DNA of 64,000 nucleotides from Sphaerisporangium sp. (lineage in GTDB: Bacteria > Actinomycetota > Actinomycetes > Streptosporangiales > Streptosporangiaceae): contig JAOPYI010000255.1 of NCBI GenBank assembly GCA_025964675.1, forward strand, positions 1-64,000, written 5' to 3'. The notes beneath the pieces were generated by a model. The model ran no database searches and was not told where the DNA came from. It was given only the letters and a program-made list of their open reading frames with translations. Below, in pieces: positions 40,546-49,317 of the stretch (positions are counted from its first letter, which is position 1; every line of letters begins with the position of its first letter). Position numbers and translations under genes: made by a program.

Positions 40546-41985
40546 GTGGCAGCACCGCAGAACTACCTCGCGGTCATCAAGGTCGTCGGCATCGGCGGCG
40601 GCGGAGTGAACGCCGTGAACCGGATGATCGAGGAGGGACTCAAGGGCGTCGAGTTCATCGCCATCAACACCGACGCCCAGGCGCTGCTGATGAGTGACGC
40701 CGACGTCAAGCTGGACGTGGGCCGCGAGCTCACGCGCGGCCTCGGCGCGGGAGCCAATCCCGAGGTCGGGCGCAGGGCCGCCGAGGACCACCGCGAGGAG
40801 ATCGAGGAGGTCCTCAAGGGCGCCGACATGGTCTTCGTCACGGCGGGAGAGGGCGGCGGCACCGGCACCGGCGGCGCGCCCGTGGTGGCGAACATCGCCC
40901 GGTCGCTCGGCGCGTTGACCATAGGGGTCGTGACCAGGCCGTTCAGCTTCGAGGGCCGGCGCCGCGCGGCGCAGGCCGAGGCCGGGATCGAGACCCTGCG
41001 CGACGAGGTCGACACGCTCATCGTCATCCCGAACGACCGCCTGCTGTCGATCTCCGACCGCCAGGTCAGCGTCCTGGACGCCTTCAAGGCGGCCGACCAG
41101 GTGCTGCTGTCCGGTGTGCAGGGCATCACCGACCTCATCACCACACCCGGCCTGATCAACCTGGACTTCGCCGACGTGAAGTCGGTCATGTCCGGCGCGG
41201 GTTCGGCGCTGATGGGCATCGGCCACGCGCGCGGCGACGACAGGTCAGTCGCGGCGGCCGAGATGGCGGTCTCCAGCCCGCTGCTGGAGGCCAGCATCGA
41301 CGGCGCCCACGGGGTGCTGCTGTCCATCGCCGGCGGGTCCGACCTCGGTCTCTTCGAGATCAACGAGGCGGCCCAGCTCGTGTCCAACGCGGCCGCGCTG
41401 GACGCCAACATCATCTTCGGCACGGTCATCGACGACGCGCTCGGTGACGAGGTGCGTGTCACGGTGATCGCCGCCGGGTTCGACGAGCCGGCGCCCGAGA
41501 AGGCGGCCGCTCCGCCGCAGCCGGCTGCGCGCGCGCAGCCTCCGGCACGTCCGGCCCCGCAGCCGGCGCCTGTCGCGACCCACTCGTCCGCGATGAGCCA
41601 GCCCGCCCGTCCCGCGATGTCCGGCTTCCCCGCGTCGAAGGCCGAGCCGCCGCGCGTCGAGCAGCGTCCGGCCTCGGTCCGCCCGCTGCCGTCGGCGCAG
41701 CCCGCCCCCGCGGCGGCCACGCCCTCGGTTCCCGAGCCCGCTCCCGCCGACCCGGCCCCCTCGCCGGTCTCGGCCTCGGGTGCCACGCCGTTCGGGCGTG
41801 AGACCGCGGAAGCCTCGCACGGCTCGCAGCCGGAGCAGCAGGCCCAGGGCCCGGTGTCGATCCCCAGGCCGGCGCCCGAGCCGCCCACCCCGATCACCTC
41901 CCGTGTCTCCGAGCCCGCCCGGCGCCGTCCGGTGGTCTTCGAGGAGCAGGAGGAGGAGCTGGACGTCCCCGACTTCCTGAAGTGA
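40546..41985 (+). CDS. ftsZ: Cell division GTPase FtsZ
   Basis: The tubulin-like protein that polymerises into the Z-ring. From GTG 40546 it has 479 residues, starting [19 protein letters not shown]. The GTP loop [13 protein letters not shown] lies near residue 102 and the synergy residues in [13 protein letters not shown]. After the globular part (to about 318) comes an unusually long linker of about 145 residues rich in Pro, Ala and Ser, then the conserved C-terminal peptide LDVPDFLK that binds SepF or FtsW. The upstream open frame is ignored because the family start and GGAAAGG site agree. Confidence 0.97.
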   Translation: MAAPQNYLAVIKVVGIGGGGVNAVNRMIEEGLKGVEFIAINTDAQALLMSDADVKLDVGRELTRGLGAGANPEVGRRAAEDHREEIEEVLKGADMVFVTAGEGGGTGTGGAPVVANIARSLGALTIGVVTRPFSFEGRRRAAQAEAGIETLRDEVDTLIVIPNDRLLSISDRQVSVLDAFKAADQVLLSGVQGITDLITTPGLINLDFADVKSVMSGAGSALMGIGHARGDDRSVAAAEMAVSSPLLEASIDGAHGVLLSIAGGSDLGLFEINEAAQLVSNAAALDANIIFGTVIDDALGDEVRVTVIAAGFDEPAPEKAAAPPQPAARAQPPARPAPQPAPVATHSSAMSQPARPAMSGFPASKAEPPRVEQRPASVRPLPSAQPAPAAATPSVPEPAPADPAPSPVSASGATPFGRETAEASHGSQPEQQAQGPVSIPRPAPEPPTPITSRVSEPARRRPVVFEEQEEELDVPDFLK

Positions 41986-41990
41986 GCACG

Positions 41991-42039
41991 GGCACGTGCC
42001 GTCCCCCTCCGCTGGGGCGACGGCACGTGCCTCGTTTTT
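41991..42039 (+). terminator. Rho-independent terminator after ftsZ
   Basis: GGCACGTGCCGTC (41991-42003) pairs perfectly with GACGGCACGTGCC (42019-42031); CCCC and GGGG extend pairing inside the loop, and TTTTT follows at 42035-42039. This is the clearest intrinsic terminator in the window and ends the mraZ-ftsZ transcript six bases after the ftsZ stop. Confidence 0.9.
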
Positions 42040-42104
42040 CGGCCCCTGCCGTACGCTGAAGCGACCATCCGTTTCCTGAACTCCTGAAGTGACCGAACCC
42101 CCAC

Positions 42105-42815
42105 GTGAAGAACGCGAACACCACGCGCCGCGATGAGATCGCCGCGGGCCTCGCCGAGGTGGAGCGCCGGATCGCCGGCGCCTGCGAGACGGCCGGGCGC
42201 GCCCGCCACGAGATCACCCTTGTCGCGGTCACCAAGACCTATCCCGCCTCCGATGTGAGAATCCTCACCGGGCTCGGCGTCCGCGACGTCGGCGAGAACC
42301 GCGACCAGGAGGCGGCGGCCAAGGCGAGTGAGTGCGCCGACCTGCCGCTGACGTGGCATTTCGTCGGGCAGCTCCAGACCAACAAGGCGAGGTCCGTGGT
42401 GTCCTACGCCGATGTGATCCACTCCGTCGACCGCGCCCGGCTGGCCGAGGCGCTGGGCCGTGAGGCCGTCAAGGCGGGCCGGCGGGTCACCTGCCTGGTG
42501 CAGGTGGCGCTGGACGACGATCCTGGCCGTGGTGGTGTCGTGCCCGCCCAGCTGCCGGCGCTGGCGGACCTGATCGCGGTGACCGAGGGGCTCGCGCTCG
42601 GCGGGGTCATGGCGGTGGCCCCGTTGGGAGGCGATCCGGGTAGGGCGTTCGCGAGGCTTTTGGGGCTTTCATTCGCTCTGCGGGTGGAACATCCACATGC
42701 GTCGGTCGTTTCGGCCGGAATGAGCGGAGACCTGACCCAAGCGATAGCCCATGGAGCGACACACCTGCGTGTCGGTACGGCGTTGCTCGGTCGCCGGAAG
42801 CCCTTCGTCAGGTAA
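42105..42815 (+). CDS. YggS-family PLP-binding protein
   Basis: A 236-residue PLP homeostasis protein (COG0325), single-domain TIM-barrel. K44 in LVAVTKTYP carries the cofactor; GENRDQEAAAK, WHFVGQLQTNKAR, HSVDRARLAEAL, and C-terminal SAGMSGDLTQAIAHGATHLRVG are family blocks. Next to ftsZ and sepF in many Gram-positive genomes. GTG 42105 begins 65 bases after the ftsZ terminator, so it opens a new transcription unit. It is not a racemase despite the fold. Confidence 0.92.
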   Translation: MKNANTTRRDEIAAGLAEVERRIAGACETAGRARHEITLVAVTKTYPASDVRILTGLGVRDVGENRDQEAAAKASECADLPLTWHFVGQLQTNKARSVVSYADVIHSVDRARLAEALGREAVKAGRRVTCLVQVALDDDPGRGGVVPAQLPALADLIAVTEGLALGGVMAVAPLGGDPGRAFARLLGLSFALRVEHPHASVVSAGMSGDLTQAIAHGATHLRVGTALLGRRKPFVR

Positions 42816-42921
42816 TGTCCCCCCGAGTGGACCTTGATGTCCATCTATCCGAGCAGAGGTCGACAGCGGTGCCTTAGGTTGCCTTGGGTACGGCGACCAT
42901 GAGCAGGAGGACGACGTAGCG

Positions 42922-43431
42922 ATGGCCGGCGCGATGCGCAAGATGGCGGTCTACCTCGGTCTCGTGGAGGACGACCGCTACCCGGATTATGGCAATTACC
43001 CCGACGACGACGATTACACGGACGACTACGTCGACCGGCGCCGCGGTGACGAGCGTGGGCTTGGAACGCCCCAAGAGGGCCAGGAAGAGGTCGAGACCCC
43101 CGTCCCCGCTCCGAGGTCGGGCTCCGCCGTCGTCGAGCGCCGTACGACCGATCTGGCGCGTATCACGACCCTCCACCCGCGTACGTACAACGAGGCGCGG
43201 ACGATCGGCGAGCACTTCCGAGAAGGCACTCCTGTCATCATGAACTTGACAGAAATGGTCGACAGCGACGCGAAACGGCTTGTTGATTTCGCGGCAGGTC
43301 TGGTCTTTGGCCTACATGGCAGCATTGAACGTGTTACCAACAAGGTGTTCCTGTTGTCCCCTGCCAATGTCGAGGTGACCGCCGAGGACAAGGCCCGAAT
43401 CGCGGAACGCGGGTTCTTCAACCAGAGCTAG
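42922..43431 (+). CDS. sepF: Cell division protein SepF
   Basis: SepF anchors FtsZ to the membrane; actinobacteria lack FtsA and depend on it. The 169 residues start with an amphipathic membrane-binding helix [18 protein letters not shown], continue with an acidic linker rich in Asp and Tyr (about residues 19-45), and end in the SepF core [35 protein letters not shown] and [14 protein letters not shown] 42922 follows AGGAGGACG. Its partner is the FtsZ C-terminal peptide. Confidence 0.95.
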   Translation: MAGAMRKMAVYLGLVEDDRYPDYGNYPDDDDYTDDYVDRRRGDERGLGTPQEGQEEVETPVPAPRSGSAVVERRTTDLARITTLHPRTYNEARTIGEHFREGTPVIMNLTEMVDSDAKRLVDFAAGLVFGLHGSIERVTNKVFLLSPANVEVTAEDKARIAERGFFNQS

Positions 43432-43513
43432 AGTTCCATCATGAACAGTGAACGGCCACTCATGGCCCACCCGTACCGAGGTCGGCAGATCGGGATGGAG
43501 GCAGGACGCGACC

Positions 43514-43804
43514 GTGGGGATCGTTAGGGACATCTTGGTCGCGGTCCTGTCGATCTATCTCGTACTACTGATCGGCAGAATGATCTTCGAGACGGTGCAG
43601 GCGTTCGCCCGCTCCTGGCGCCCCACAGGGGTCGTCCTGGTGCTGGCGGAGGCCACGTACACGGTAACCGATCCACCTCTCAAGTTCCTCCGCCGTTTCA
43701 TTCCGCCCCTCCGGTTGGGTACGGTGGCCTTTGACCTAAGCTTCACAGTGCTGTTCATTGTGGTCTTGGTCATGATCCAAATCGTGTCCGCGCTTCGTTT
43801 TTGA
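43514..43804 (+). CDS. YggT-family membrane protein
   Basis: A 96-residue protein with two membrane helices, IVRDILVAVLSIYLVLLIGR and VAFDLSFTVLFIVVLVMIQ, joined by a segment with the YggT hallmark YTVTDPPLKFLRRFIPPLRLG. The family occurs between sepF and divIVA in most Gram-positive division clusters; its function is undefined, possibly in septum geometry. GTG 43514 gives the expected length, although the frame is open to 43448. Confidence 0.9.
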   Translation: MGIVRDILVAVLSIYLVLLIGRMIFETVQAFARSWRPTGVVLVLAEATYTVTDPPLKFLRRFIPPLRLGTVAFDLSFTVLFIVVLVMIQIVSALRF

Positions 43805-43852
43805 TCGGGTACCGTCCTCCGGACAGACTCCGAGCGCGCCAAGGAGACCGAA

Positions 43853-44722
43853 ATGCCGCTGACGCCCGCTGATGTGCGGAACAAGCAGTTCAGTACCACC
43901 CGGCTCAGGCCGGGGTACGACGAGGAAGAAGTCGACGCCTTCCTTGATGAGGTGGAGGCCGAGCTCGACCGCCTCATCCAGGAGAACGAGGAGCTTCGTG
44001 CGAAGCTGACCGAGTGTCTGCGCGGCAAGGTGCCGGGTGGGATGGGCATGAGCATGGCGCCGGCGCCGGTCGCCGAGCCCAAGCCCGAGATGATGATGCC
44101 CCAGCCGGAGCCCATGAAGCCGCCGGAGCCCATCAGGCCCGAGCCGGTCCCCGTCGGGATGGGTATGCCGCCCGCCGAGGACAACATGGACACCGCCGCC
44201 CGCGTGCTGGCTCTGGCGCAGCAGACCGCGGACCAGGCCATCGCCGACGCGCGCCGCGAGGCCGACGAGACGGTCACCCGTGCCCGGCGCGAGGCCGACG
44301 AGGTTCTCGGCAAGGCCCGCCGCCAGGCCGAGCAGATCATCGGTGACGCCCGTGCCCGCGCTGAGACGCTAGAGCGCGACGCCCAGGAGCGCCACAGGCA
44401 GGCGATGGGCTCGCTGGTGCAGACCCGTGACGAGCTGGAGCGCAAGGTCGAGGAGCTGCGGAGCTTCGAGCGTGAGTACCGCAGCAGGCTCAAGCTGTAC
44501 CTCGAGAACCAGCTCGCCGAGCTCAACGTGTCGGCCGAGGCCAGCGGCGGCTTCCCCGTCGTGGGCGCCCAGATGGGCGGCGCTCCGCCGATGTCCCACG
44601 CTGTCGTCCCCGGTGGCCAGCAGCAGATCCCCGGTGGCCAGAACAACCCGTTCGGCCCCGAGTCCTCGCAGCACTCCAACGCCTTCCAGGGAGTCGACGG
44701 CCCCCACAACGATCGCCGTTAA
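43853..44722 (+). CDS. divIVA: Polar growth protein DivIVA/Wag31
   Basis: A 289-residue coiled-coil protein that marks curved membrane and directs tip growth in actinomycetes. The lipid-binding N-terminus reads PLTPADVRNKQFSTTRLRPG followed by YDEEEVDAFLDEVEAEL. Residues about 62-112 are a Pro/Met linker with repeated PEP units, then a long coiled coil (DARREADETVTRARREADEV...; about 125-225) and a Gly/Gln/Asn tail. The preceding AAGGAGACC site supports ATG 43853. Confidence 0.95.
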   Translation: MPLTPADVRNKQFSTTRLRPGYDEEEVDAFLDEVEAELDRLIQENEELRAKLTECLRGKVPGGMGMSMAPAPVAEPKPEMMMPQPEPMKPPEPIRPEPVPVGMGMPPAEDNMDTAARVLALAQQTADQAIADARREADETVTRARREADEVLGKARRQAEQIIGDARARAETLERDAQERHRQAMGSLVQTRDELERKVEELRSFEREYRSRLKLYLENQLAELNVSAEASGGFPVVGAQMGGAPPMSHAVVPGGQQQIPGGQNNPFGPESSQHSNAFQGVDGPHNDRR

Positions 44723-44766
44723 GGTAACGGGTCAGGTTCCTCACCGACCCGCGACTGGGAGTCCCT

Positions 44767-46932
44767 GTGATCTACCTCAGCGCCATTCTGGTCGTACTCG
44801 CCTTCGGCCTGCTGGTCGCGGGCGTGGTGACCGGAACAGCGGTCCTGGTCATGTGGTCGATCGTGGTCAGCGTGCTGTCCGCGGTCTTCCTTATGATCGG
44901 GGCGCTGCTGCGACGCCACGAGTTGTTCCCCTCCGGTGGCACGCCGGCGGCCACGGCGCCGCCGATGCCTCCGGCAGGCGCCGGCGTCGCGGGTGGCATG
45001 ATGGGCCGTCCCGGGGCGGTTGCCTCCTCAGCGGCCCCGCCGCGCGGGGCCTCCTCTCAGCTGGTCCATCCCCTGGCCGCGCCCCACACGATGCACCAGA
45101 CCGCCACGCTGGCTTCGCCGCGGGGGTTTCCCTCGGCCGCGGCCCGCGGCCCTTCGGGCGCGGGGGGCATCTCCTCTCCTGACGCGATCGTGCTGGTGAT
45201 CCCGGGGCGCAAGCGGTTGCACCTCCCCGGGTGCCGCCAGCTCGCCGGGCGCGAGACCGAGGAGCTCACGTACGAAGAGGCCCGCGAGGAGGGCTTCACG
45301 GCGTGCACCACATGTCTCCCTGACGGCTACAAACCGGACACCGCATACAAGTCGGAGGCCGGACGCACAACGGAGACCATCACTCGTACGCCAGAGCCCG
45401 GCCGCACGTCCGACCCTGGCGTGAGGTCCGAGGCTGGTCGCGCATCTGAGGTGGGTCACCGGTCCGAAGCCGGTCGTACGTCCGAGACTGGCGGCAAGCC
45501 GGAAATCGGTGACAAACCCGACTCGGCACACAAGTCCGAGACGGCACGTAAGTCCGGGACTGGTCACAAGTCCGAGGAGACGCGGCCGGTGACCCAGGTC
45601 CCCGCCGAGTCGGCGATGGAGTCCACCGAGAAAACCCCCGGGCGCGCCGGGCCTCCAGTCGGCTCCTCCACCACGTCGTCTCCCCCCTCCATCGCTTCTC
45701 CTACCTCTTCTACCGCTGCCGACGCCGACGCCGAGCGTTCCGATGGGGGGCAGGCCTCCACATGGAGGTCCGAGGCATGGTTCGCGGCCCGGTCCTCGGG
45801 CTCGTCCGCGAGCAAGCCCACTCAGAGTCCGCCGGCCGACACGGCTTCCAGCAAGCCCGGAGACTCCCCCTCCTCGTCGAAGCGGCCTGGCGCGTCGGCT
45901 GAGCCGATCGCCGTATCGGCACCTCCCATAGAGCTTCCAGAGGCCGTCACCCCTTTCCAGGCGTTCAAGCGCTCGGATTCGCCCAAGCCGCCCGCCAGTA
46001 CGGGCAAGCCCTCGACCGGCGAAGCCAAGCCCGGCGAAGCGAGGCCAGGGGAGCCGAGTGGCGGGAAGCCTGGAGAGCCGGGCGGCGGGAGGCCTCGCAC
46101 GACGCCGTCCGATACCTCCGGCGCCAGTGCGGGCAAGCCCGGAGCAGTCGGCAAGAAGCCCGTTGCGGCTCCTGATGACGACGATGAACCGGTGGTCGTG
46201 GTCAGCGGTTCCTCCCGTCCGGCCGACGCCCCCCGCAAGCCGGACAGCACCGGTAAGTCGGACAGCACGAGCAAGCTGGACACCATCGGCAAGTCGAACG
46301 ACTCTGGCAAGACGAACGGCTCCGGCAACGGTTCGGAGACCGGCGAGCCGGTCGCGCCCGCGAAGAGCGCCGAGCCGGCGAAGAGCGCCAGGCCCGGAAA
46401 CAGTGCCGGACCTGAGAAGGCCGCTGGATCCGCGAAGATCACCGACTCCGTGAAGAGCCCAAAGCCGACGAAGGCCGGCGAGCCCGGGAAGAGCTCGGCC
46501 CCGGGGAGGTCTTCGGCACCGGACACGAGCACGACGGCCCTGAGGAGCGAAGGCTCCACTGAGGCCGCCCCCAAGCCGGCTCCGGCCGCCGAGAGGCCTT
46601 TGAAGCCGGCGGCGGGCGGTGGCTCGACTCAGGCGGCGAGCCCCGCGGACAAGCCGAGGGATGCGCAGGACAAGCCAAAGGACGCCGGCGACAGGTCGAT
46701 GGATGCCGGCGACAGGTCCAGGGACGCCCACGACAAGCCGAGGAAGAGCGAGCCGACCGTCGAGGTGATGCGCCCAGGCATCGTCAAGGTCATCTCCGGC
46801 ACCCGGCGGTACCACAGCTCCGCCTGCCCGATGATCAAGGCATCGGACCCCGGCACCCTCGAGACGATGTCCAGGGCCGACGCCGAGGCCGCCGGCCTCA
46901 CCCACTGCTCGGTCTGCGACCGCGACGACTGA
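44767..46932 (+). CDS. Membrane protein with two Ada-like zinc motifs and a disordered linker
   Basis: A 721-residue protein I do not recognise as a named family. Two N-terminal helices (about 3-26 and 29-49) end in LLRRHE, which puts the rest in the cytoplasm. At about 147-184 and again at 680-717 there is an H-x3-C...C-x2-C motif: RLHLPGC then ACTTC, and RYHSSAC then HCSVC, with 23 and 26 residues between halves. The spacing equals that of the Ada N-terminal zinc site (C-x3-C-x26-C-x2-C) with His for the first Cys. The roughly 490 residues between are low-complexity Ser, Pro, Lys, Gly with degenerate GRTSE/RSEAGR units. It starts 44 bases after divIVA, same strand. Confidence 0.8.
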   Translation: MIYLSAILVVLAFGLLVAGVVTGTAVLVMWSIVVSVLSAVFLMIGALLRRHELFPSGGTPAATAPPMPPAGAGVAGGMMGRPGAVASSAAPPRGASSQLVHPLAAPHTMHQTATLASPRGFPSAAARGPSGAGGISSPDAIVLVIPGRKRLHLPGCRQLAGRETEELTYEEAREEGFTACTTCLPDGYKPDTAYKSEAGRTTETITRTPEPGRTSDPGVRSEAGRASEVGHRSEAGRTSETGGKPEIGDKPDSAHKSETARKSGTGHKSEETRPVTQVPAESAMESTEKTPGRAGPPVGSSTTSSPPSIASPTSSTAADADAERSDGGQASTWRSEAWFAARSSGSSASKPTQSPPADTASSKPGDSPSSSKRPGASAEPIAVSAPPIELPEAVTPFQAFKRSDSPKPPASTGKPSTGEAKPGEARPGEPSGGKPGEPGGGRPRTTPSDTSGASAGKPGAVGKKPVAAPDDDDEPVVVVSGSSRPADAPRKPDSTGKSDSTSKLDTIGKSNDSGKTNGSGNGSETGEPVAPAKSAEPAKSARPGNSAGPEKAAGSAKITDSVKSPKPTKAGEPGKSSAPGRSSAPDTSTTALRSEGSTEAAPKPAPAAERPLKPAAGGGSTQAASPADKPRDAQDKPKDAGDRSMDAGDRSRDAHDKPRKSEPTVEVMRPGIVKVISGTRRYHSSACPMIKASDPGTLETMSRADAEAAGLTHCSVCDRDD
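45340..45590 (+). repeat. Degenerate SEAGR/GRTSE repeats
   Basis: The encoded residues about 192-275 recur in short units such as KSEAGRTTE, RSEAGRASE, RSEAGRTSE, HKSETARKS and HKSEETR. Later parts of the linker use GKSDS, KPGE and DAGDRS units. The repeats are hydrophilic, lacking any predicted fold. Confidence 0.65.
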
Positions 46933-47071
46933 CGCCACAGACAGCGAAGTGCGTGCCGAAGCCGATCGTGTTGGGCTCCTCCAGCTCGGCAACGAGACGG
47001 TGGCGGGAGCTGAGCAGAGCACCCTGCACGACCTGCTCCACCGTGCCGTCACCCACCGCTGATCTGATCGT

Positions 47072-47425
47072 CTACTGCCCCAAGTCGAACGACGCCTCGG
47101 GTCGGGGCCTGCCGCCGACGAAATCCATGGACTCGCGGGCGAGTTGCGGCCACGCCTGTTCGGAGGCCGGATCGAGGCTGAACCACTCCTTCATGGGCGT
47201 GCCCTTGTTCGCGTCGAAGCGCACGCCCTCACCGGCGGCGACGAGCAGGTCGACCCGCGCCCGGGGAAGCTTCACAACCAGCCGATCTCTGACCAGCATC
47301 GCGAAGATCTTGTTCTGGATTCTCAGCGCGCTCGAGCCGAACCCGGTGCCCGGGCGCGGCGGGGTCACACCGGGCATGCCGACCATCTCATACACCAGGT
47401 CGTCGAAACGGTCTTGAGGGATCAT
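47072..47425 (-). CDS. TfoX/YjbR-like domain protein
   Basis: A 117-residue protein starting MIPQDRFDDLVYEMVGMPGV. The pattern NKIFAMLVRDRLVVKLPRARVDLLVAAGEG followed by TPMKEWFSL is typical of the TfoX N-terminal or MmcQ/YjbR fold, small DNA-associated or unknown-function proteins. ATG 47425 has an excellent AAGGAGG site seven to eight bases upstream, better than the longer open frame to 47497. Function unknown. Confidence 0.75.
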   Translation of the reverse strand: MIPQDRFDDLVYEMVGMPGVTPPRPGTGFGSSALRIQNKIFAMLVRDRLVVKLPRARVDLLVAAGEGVRFDANKGTPMKEWFSLDPASEQAWPQLARESMDFVGGRPRPEASFDLGQ

Positions 47426-47782
47426 TGCCGCTACCTCCTTGCCGCTGGCGAGTTTAAACGCGAGCACCGACAATCCCCCCGGCCCCTTTCCCGCCACCTC
47501 CGCCGTAATGTCGTTCTTCGTTCGGCGTCATACCGGAGCATTCGCCGCACTCTCGGATGAGGCGAATGCATGGCATCGCGACGAGAATGGTAAAAGGGTG
47601 CCCGGAATGTTTCTCTGTGGTGGCCTTCCCAGCTGCCCTCGTAAGCCTGCCGCACGCCGAAGCCGTCGCGCACACCGGCCGTTCGGCGGGCCGCGATCGT
47701 CGGCTAATAAGGGGTGTGTGTACCGGAATCGCCGGTCTCGGCAGATCGAACCGGTCGATCGCTCGCGGCGCAGGATCGGATC
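47426..47782. other. Divergent intergenic region
   Basis: No gene I can support between the TfoX-like gene (minus) and the hydrolase (plus). TAATAA at 47705-47710 may be the -10 for the hydrolase. The stretch 47560-47630 is relatively AT-rich. Open frames here are short and lack family features. Confidence 0.4.
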
Positions 47783-49270
47783 ATGCACAGAATGAGATCC
47801 GTCGCCGCAGGTCTCGCGGCCGCCGCCTTGCTCCTGTCGCTCCCGTGCGCGGCCGTGTCCGCTCGCGCGGGTATCGCTCGCCACGCGGGCCCGGCATGCC
47901 CCCCGGGGGCGACCTGCGGGACCCTGCGTGTCCCGCTGGACCGTGACAGTCCCTCGGCGGGCAGCACCACCATCACCTACGCGCTGGTCCACAGGCATGA
48001 CACCTCGCGGCCCGCGGAGGGGACGATCGTGCCGAACCCGGGCGGGCCCGGCGTCGCGGTTATCGGTCACCGGGACTATGCCGGGGAGTACGGTCACCTG
48101 CTGGACAGCCACGATCTGCTGCTGGTCGACCCTCGCGGGGTCGGCGGGTCGGGCCCGTTGCGGTGCGACTCGGCGAGGTGGAGTGACCTGTCCGGTTCCC
48201 GCCTGCTGGCGCTGGAGGCGGTCCGCGCCTGCGGGCGGGAGATCGGTGCCCGGCGCCGCTACTACACCACGGCCGCCGCCGCCGACGACATCGACGCCGT
48301 ACGGGCGCACCTGGGGATCGGCAAGCTGGACCTGCTCGGCCAGTCGTATGGCACATACCTGATGACCGTCTACGCCGAGCGGCATCCCAAGCGCGTGCGC
48401 TCAATCGTCATGTCCTCGGCCTACCCCGTGGACTTCGACATGCTGGGCGGGCCCGCCGCCCGGGCCATGCGCAGGTCCGTCCACCTGCTGTGCCGCCGGT
48501 CCGGCGGTGCCTGCGACGGGGACGCGGTGCTGGACGACCTGCGGACCATGGCACGGCGGCTGGAGGACCGGCCGATCCGCTACCCGGGCGGCGTCCTGGA
48601 CGACACGGCGCTCGCGAGCACCGTGTACAAGCTCGCCTCCAGCCATGTGGAGCTGTACGGAAGGTTGCCCGAGGCCCTGCGCCTGGCGGTCCAGCGGGAT
48701 GCCGAACCCCTTGTGGCGCTGGCCGAACGGGTACGGCCGATCAGCGGGTCGGCCGCGCGCGGAGGGAACTTCAGCCTGCCGATGTACGTGACGGTGACGT
48801 GCAACGACTACCCGGCCTTGTGGGACCGGCGTGCCCCGGTGCGGGAGCGGTTCAAGCAGTACGCCTCGCGGGTGGCGCGGCTGGACCCGGCCGACTACCG
48901 GCCGTTCAGGCCGGAGGCGTGGATCGGCGGGATCGTCGACCTCGGGGACTTCTGCGTCCGCTGGCCGGACCGCGTGGCGCCGGCGCGCTACGGCTCCGGA
49001 CGGTTGCCCGACGTCCCCGTGCTGGTCCTGTCGGGAGAGCTGGACCTCAGTACCCCGACCGAGGAGGGGCTGCTGGCGGCCGAGCAGTACCGCGACGCCG
49101 AAGTGATCGAGGTCCCGAGCACCGGCCACGTCGCGGAGAAGGAGGAAAGGGCCTCCTCCTGCGTGATCTCGCTGGAGACCCAGTTCATCCGCAGAGGGCG
49201 GGTCGGCGACCGCACATGCCTGAGCCGGATCCCCCCGGTGGAGATCCGCTCGGCGGCCGAGATGAAGTGA
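47783..49270 (+). CDS. Secreted alpha/beta hydrolase, S33 tripeptidyl aminopeptidase type
   Basis: A 495-residue exported hydrolase. A signal peptide SVAAGLAAAALLLSLPCAAVSA (shown in part) ends near residue 28. The catalytic triad is S188 in GQSYGTY, D421 in SGELDLSTPTE and H449 in STGHVAEKE; the oxyanion region is PNPGGPG and LVDPRGVGGSG. The C-terminal TAP-like segment with CVISLETQFIRRG matches the Streptomyces SlpD/SlpE and Tap group, which cut short peptides from protein N-termini. Substrate not determined. Confidence 0.87.
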   Translation: MHRMRSVAAGLAAAALLLSLPCAAVSARAGIARHAGPACPPGATCGTLRVPLDRDSPSAGSTTITYALVHRHDTSRPAEGTIVPNPGGPGVAVIGHRDYAGEYGHLLDSHDLLLVDPRGVGGSGPLRCDSARWSDLSGSRLLALEAVRACGREIGARRRYYTTAAAADDIDAVRAHLGIGKLDLLGQSYGTYLMTVYAERHPKRVRSIVMSSAYPVDFDMLGGPAARAMRRSVHLLCRRSGGACDGDAVLDDLRTMARRLEDRPIRYPGGVLDDTALASTVYKLASSHVELYGRLPEALRLAVQRDAEPLVALAERVRPISGSAARGGNFSLPMYVTVTCNDYPALWDRRAPVRERFKQYASRVARLDPADYRPFRPEAWIGGIVDLGDFCVRWPDRVAPARYGSGRLPDVPVLVLSGELDLSTPTEEGLLAAEQYRDAEVIEVPSTGHVAEKEERASSCVISLETQFIRRGRVGDRTCLSRIPPVEIRSAAEMK

Positions 49271-49277
49271 CGTCCGC

Positions 49278-49309
49278 GGCAGGCCACGGGAGTGGGCCCG
49301 TGGCCTGCC
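49278..49309. terminator. Bidirectional hairpin between convergent genes
   Basis: GGCAGGCCACGGG (49278-49290) and CCCGTGGCCTGCC (49297-49309) are perfectly complementary over 13 bp with loop AGTGGG. It separates the plus-strand hydrolase from the minus-strand ileS and can act for both. No U-tract. Confidence 0.75.
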
Positions 49310-49317
49310 GAAGTTGG

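Noticed and set aside
42899-42919. Six-codon frame overlapping the sepF ribosome binding site
   Set aside because: Short enough to arise by chance and not joined to any neighbouring stop or start.
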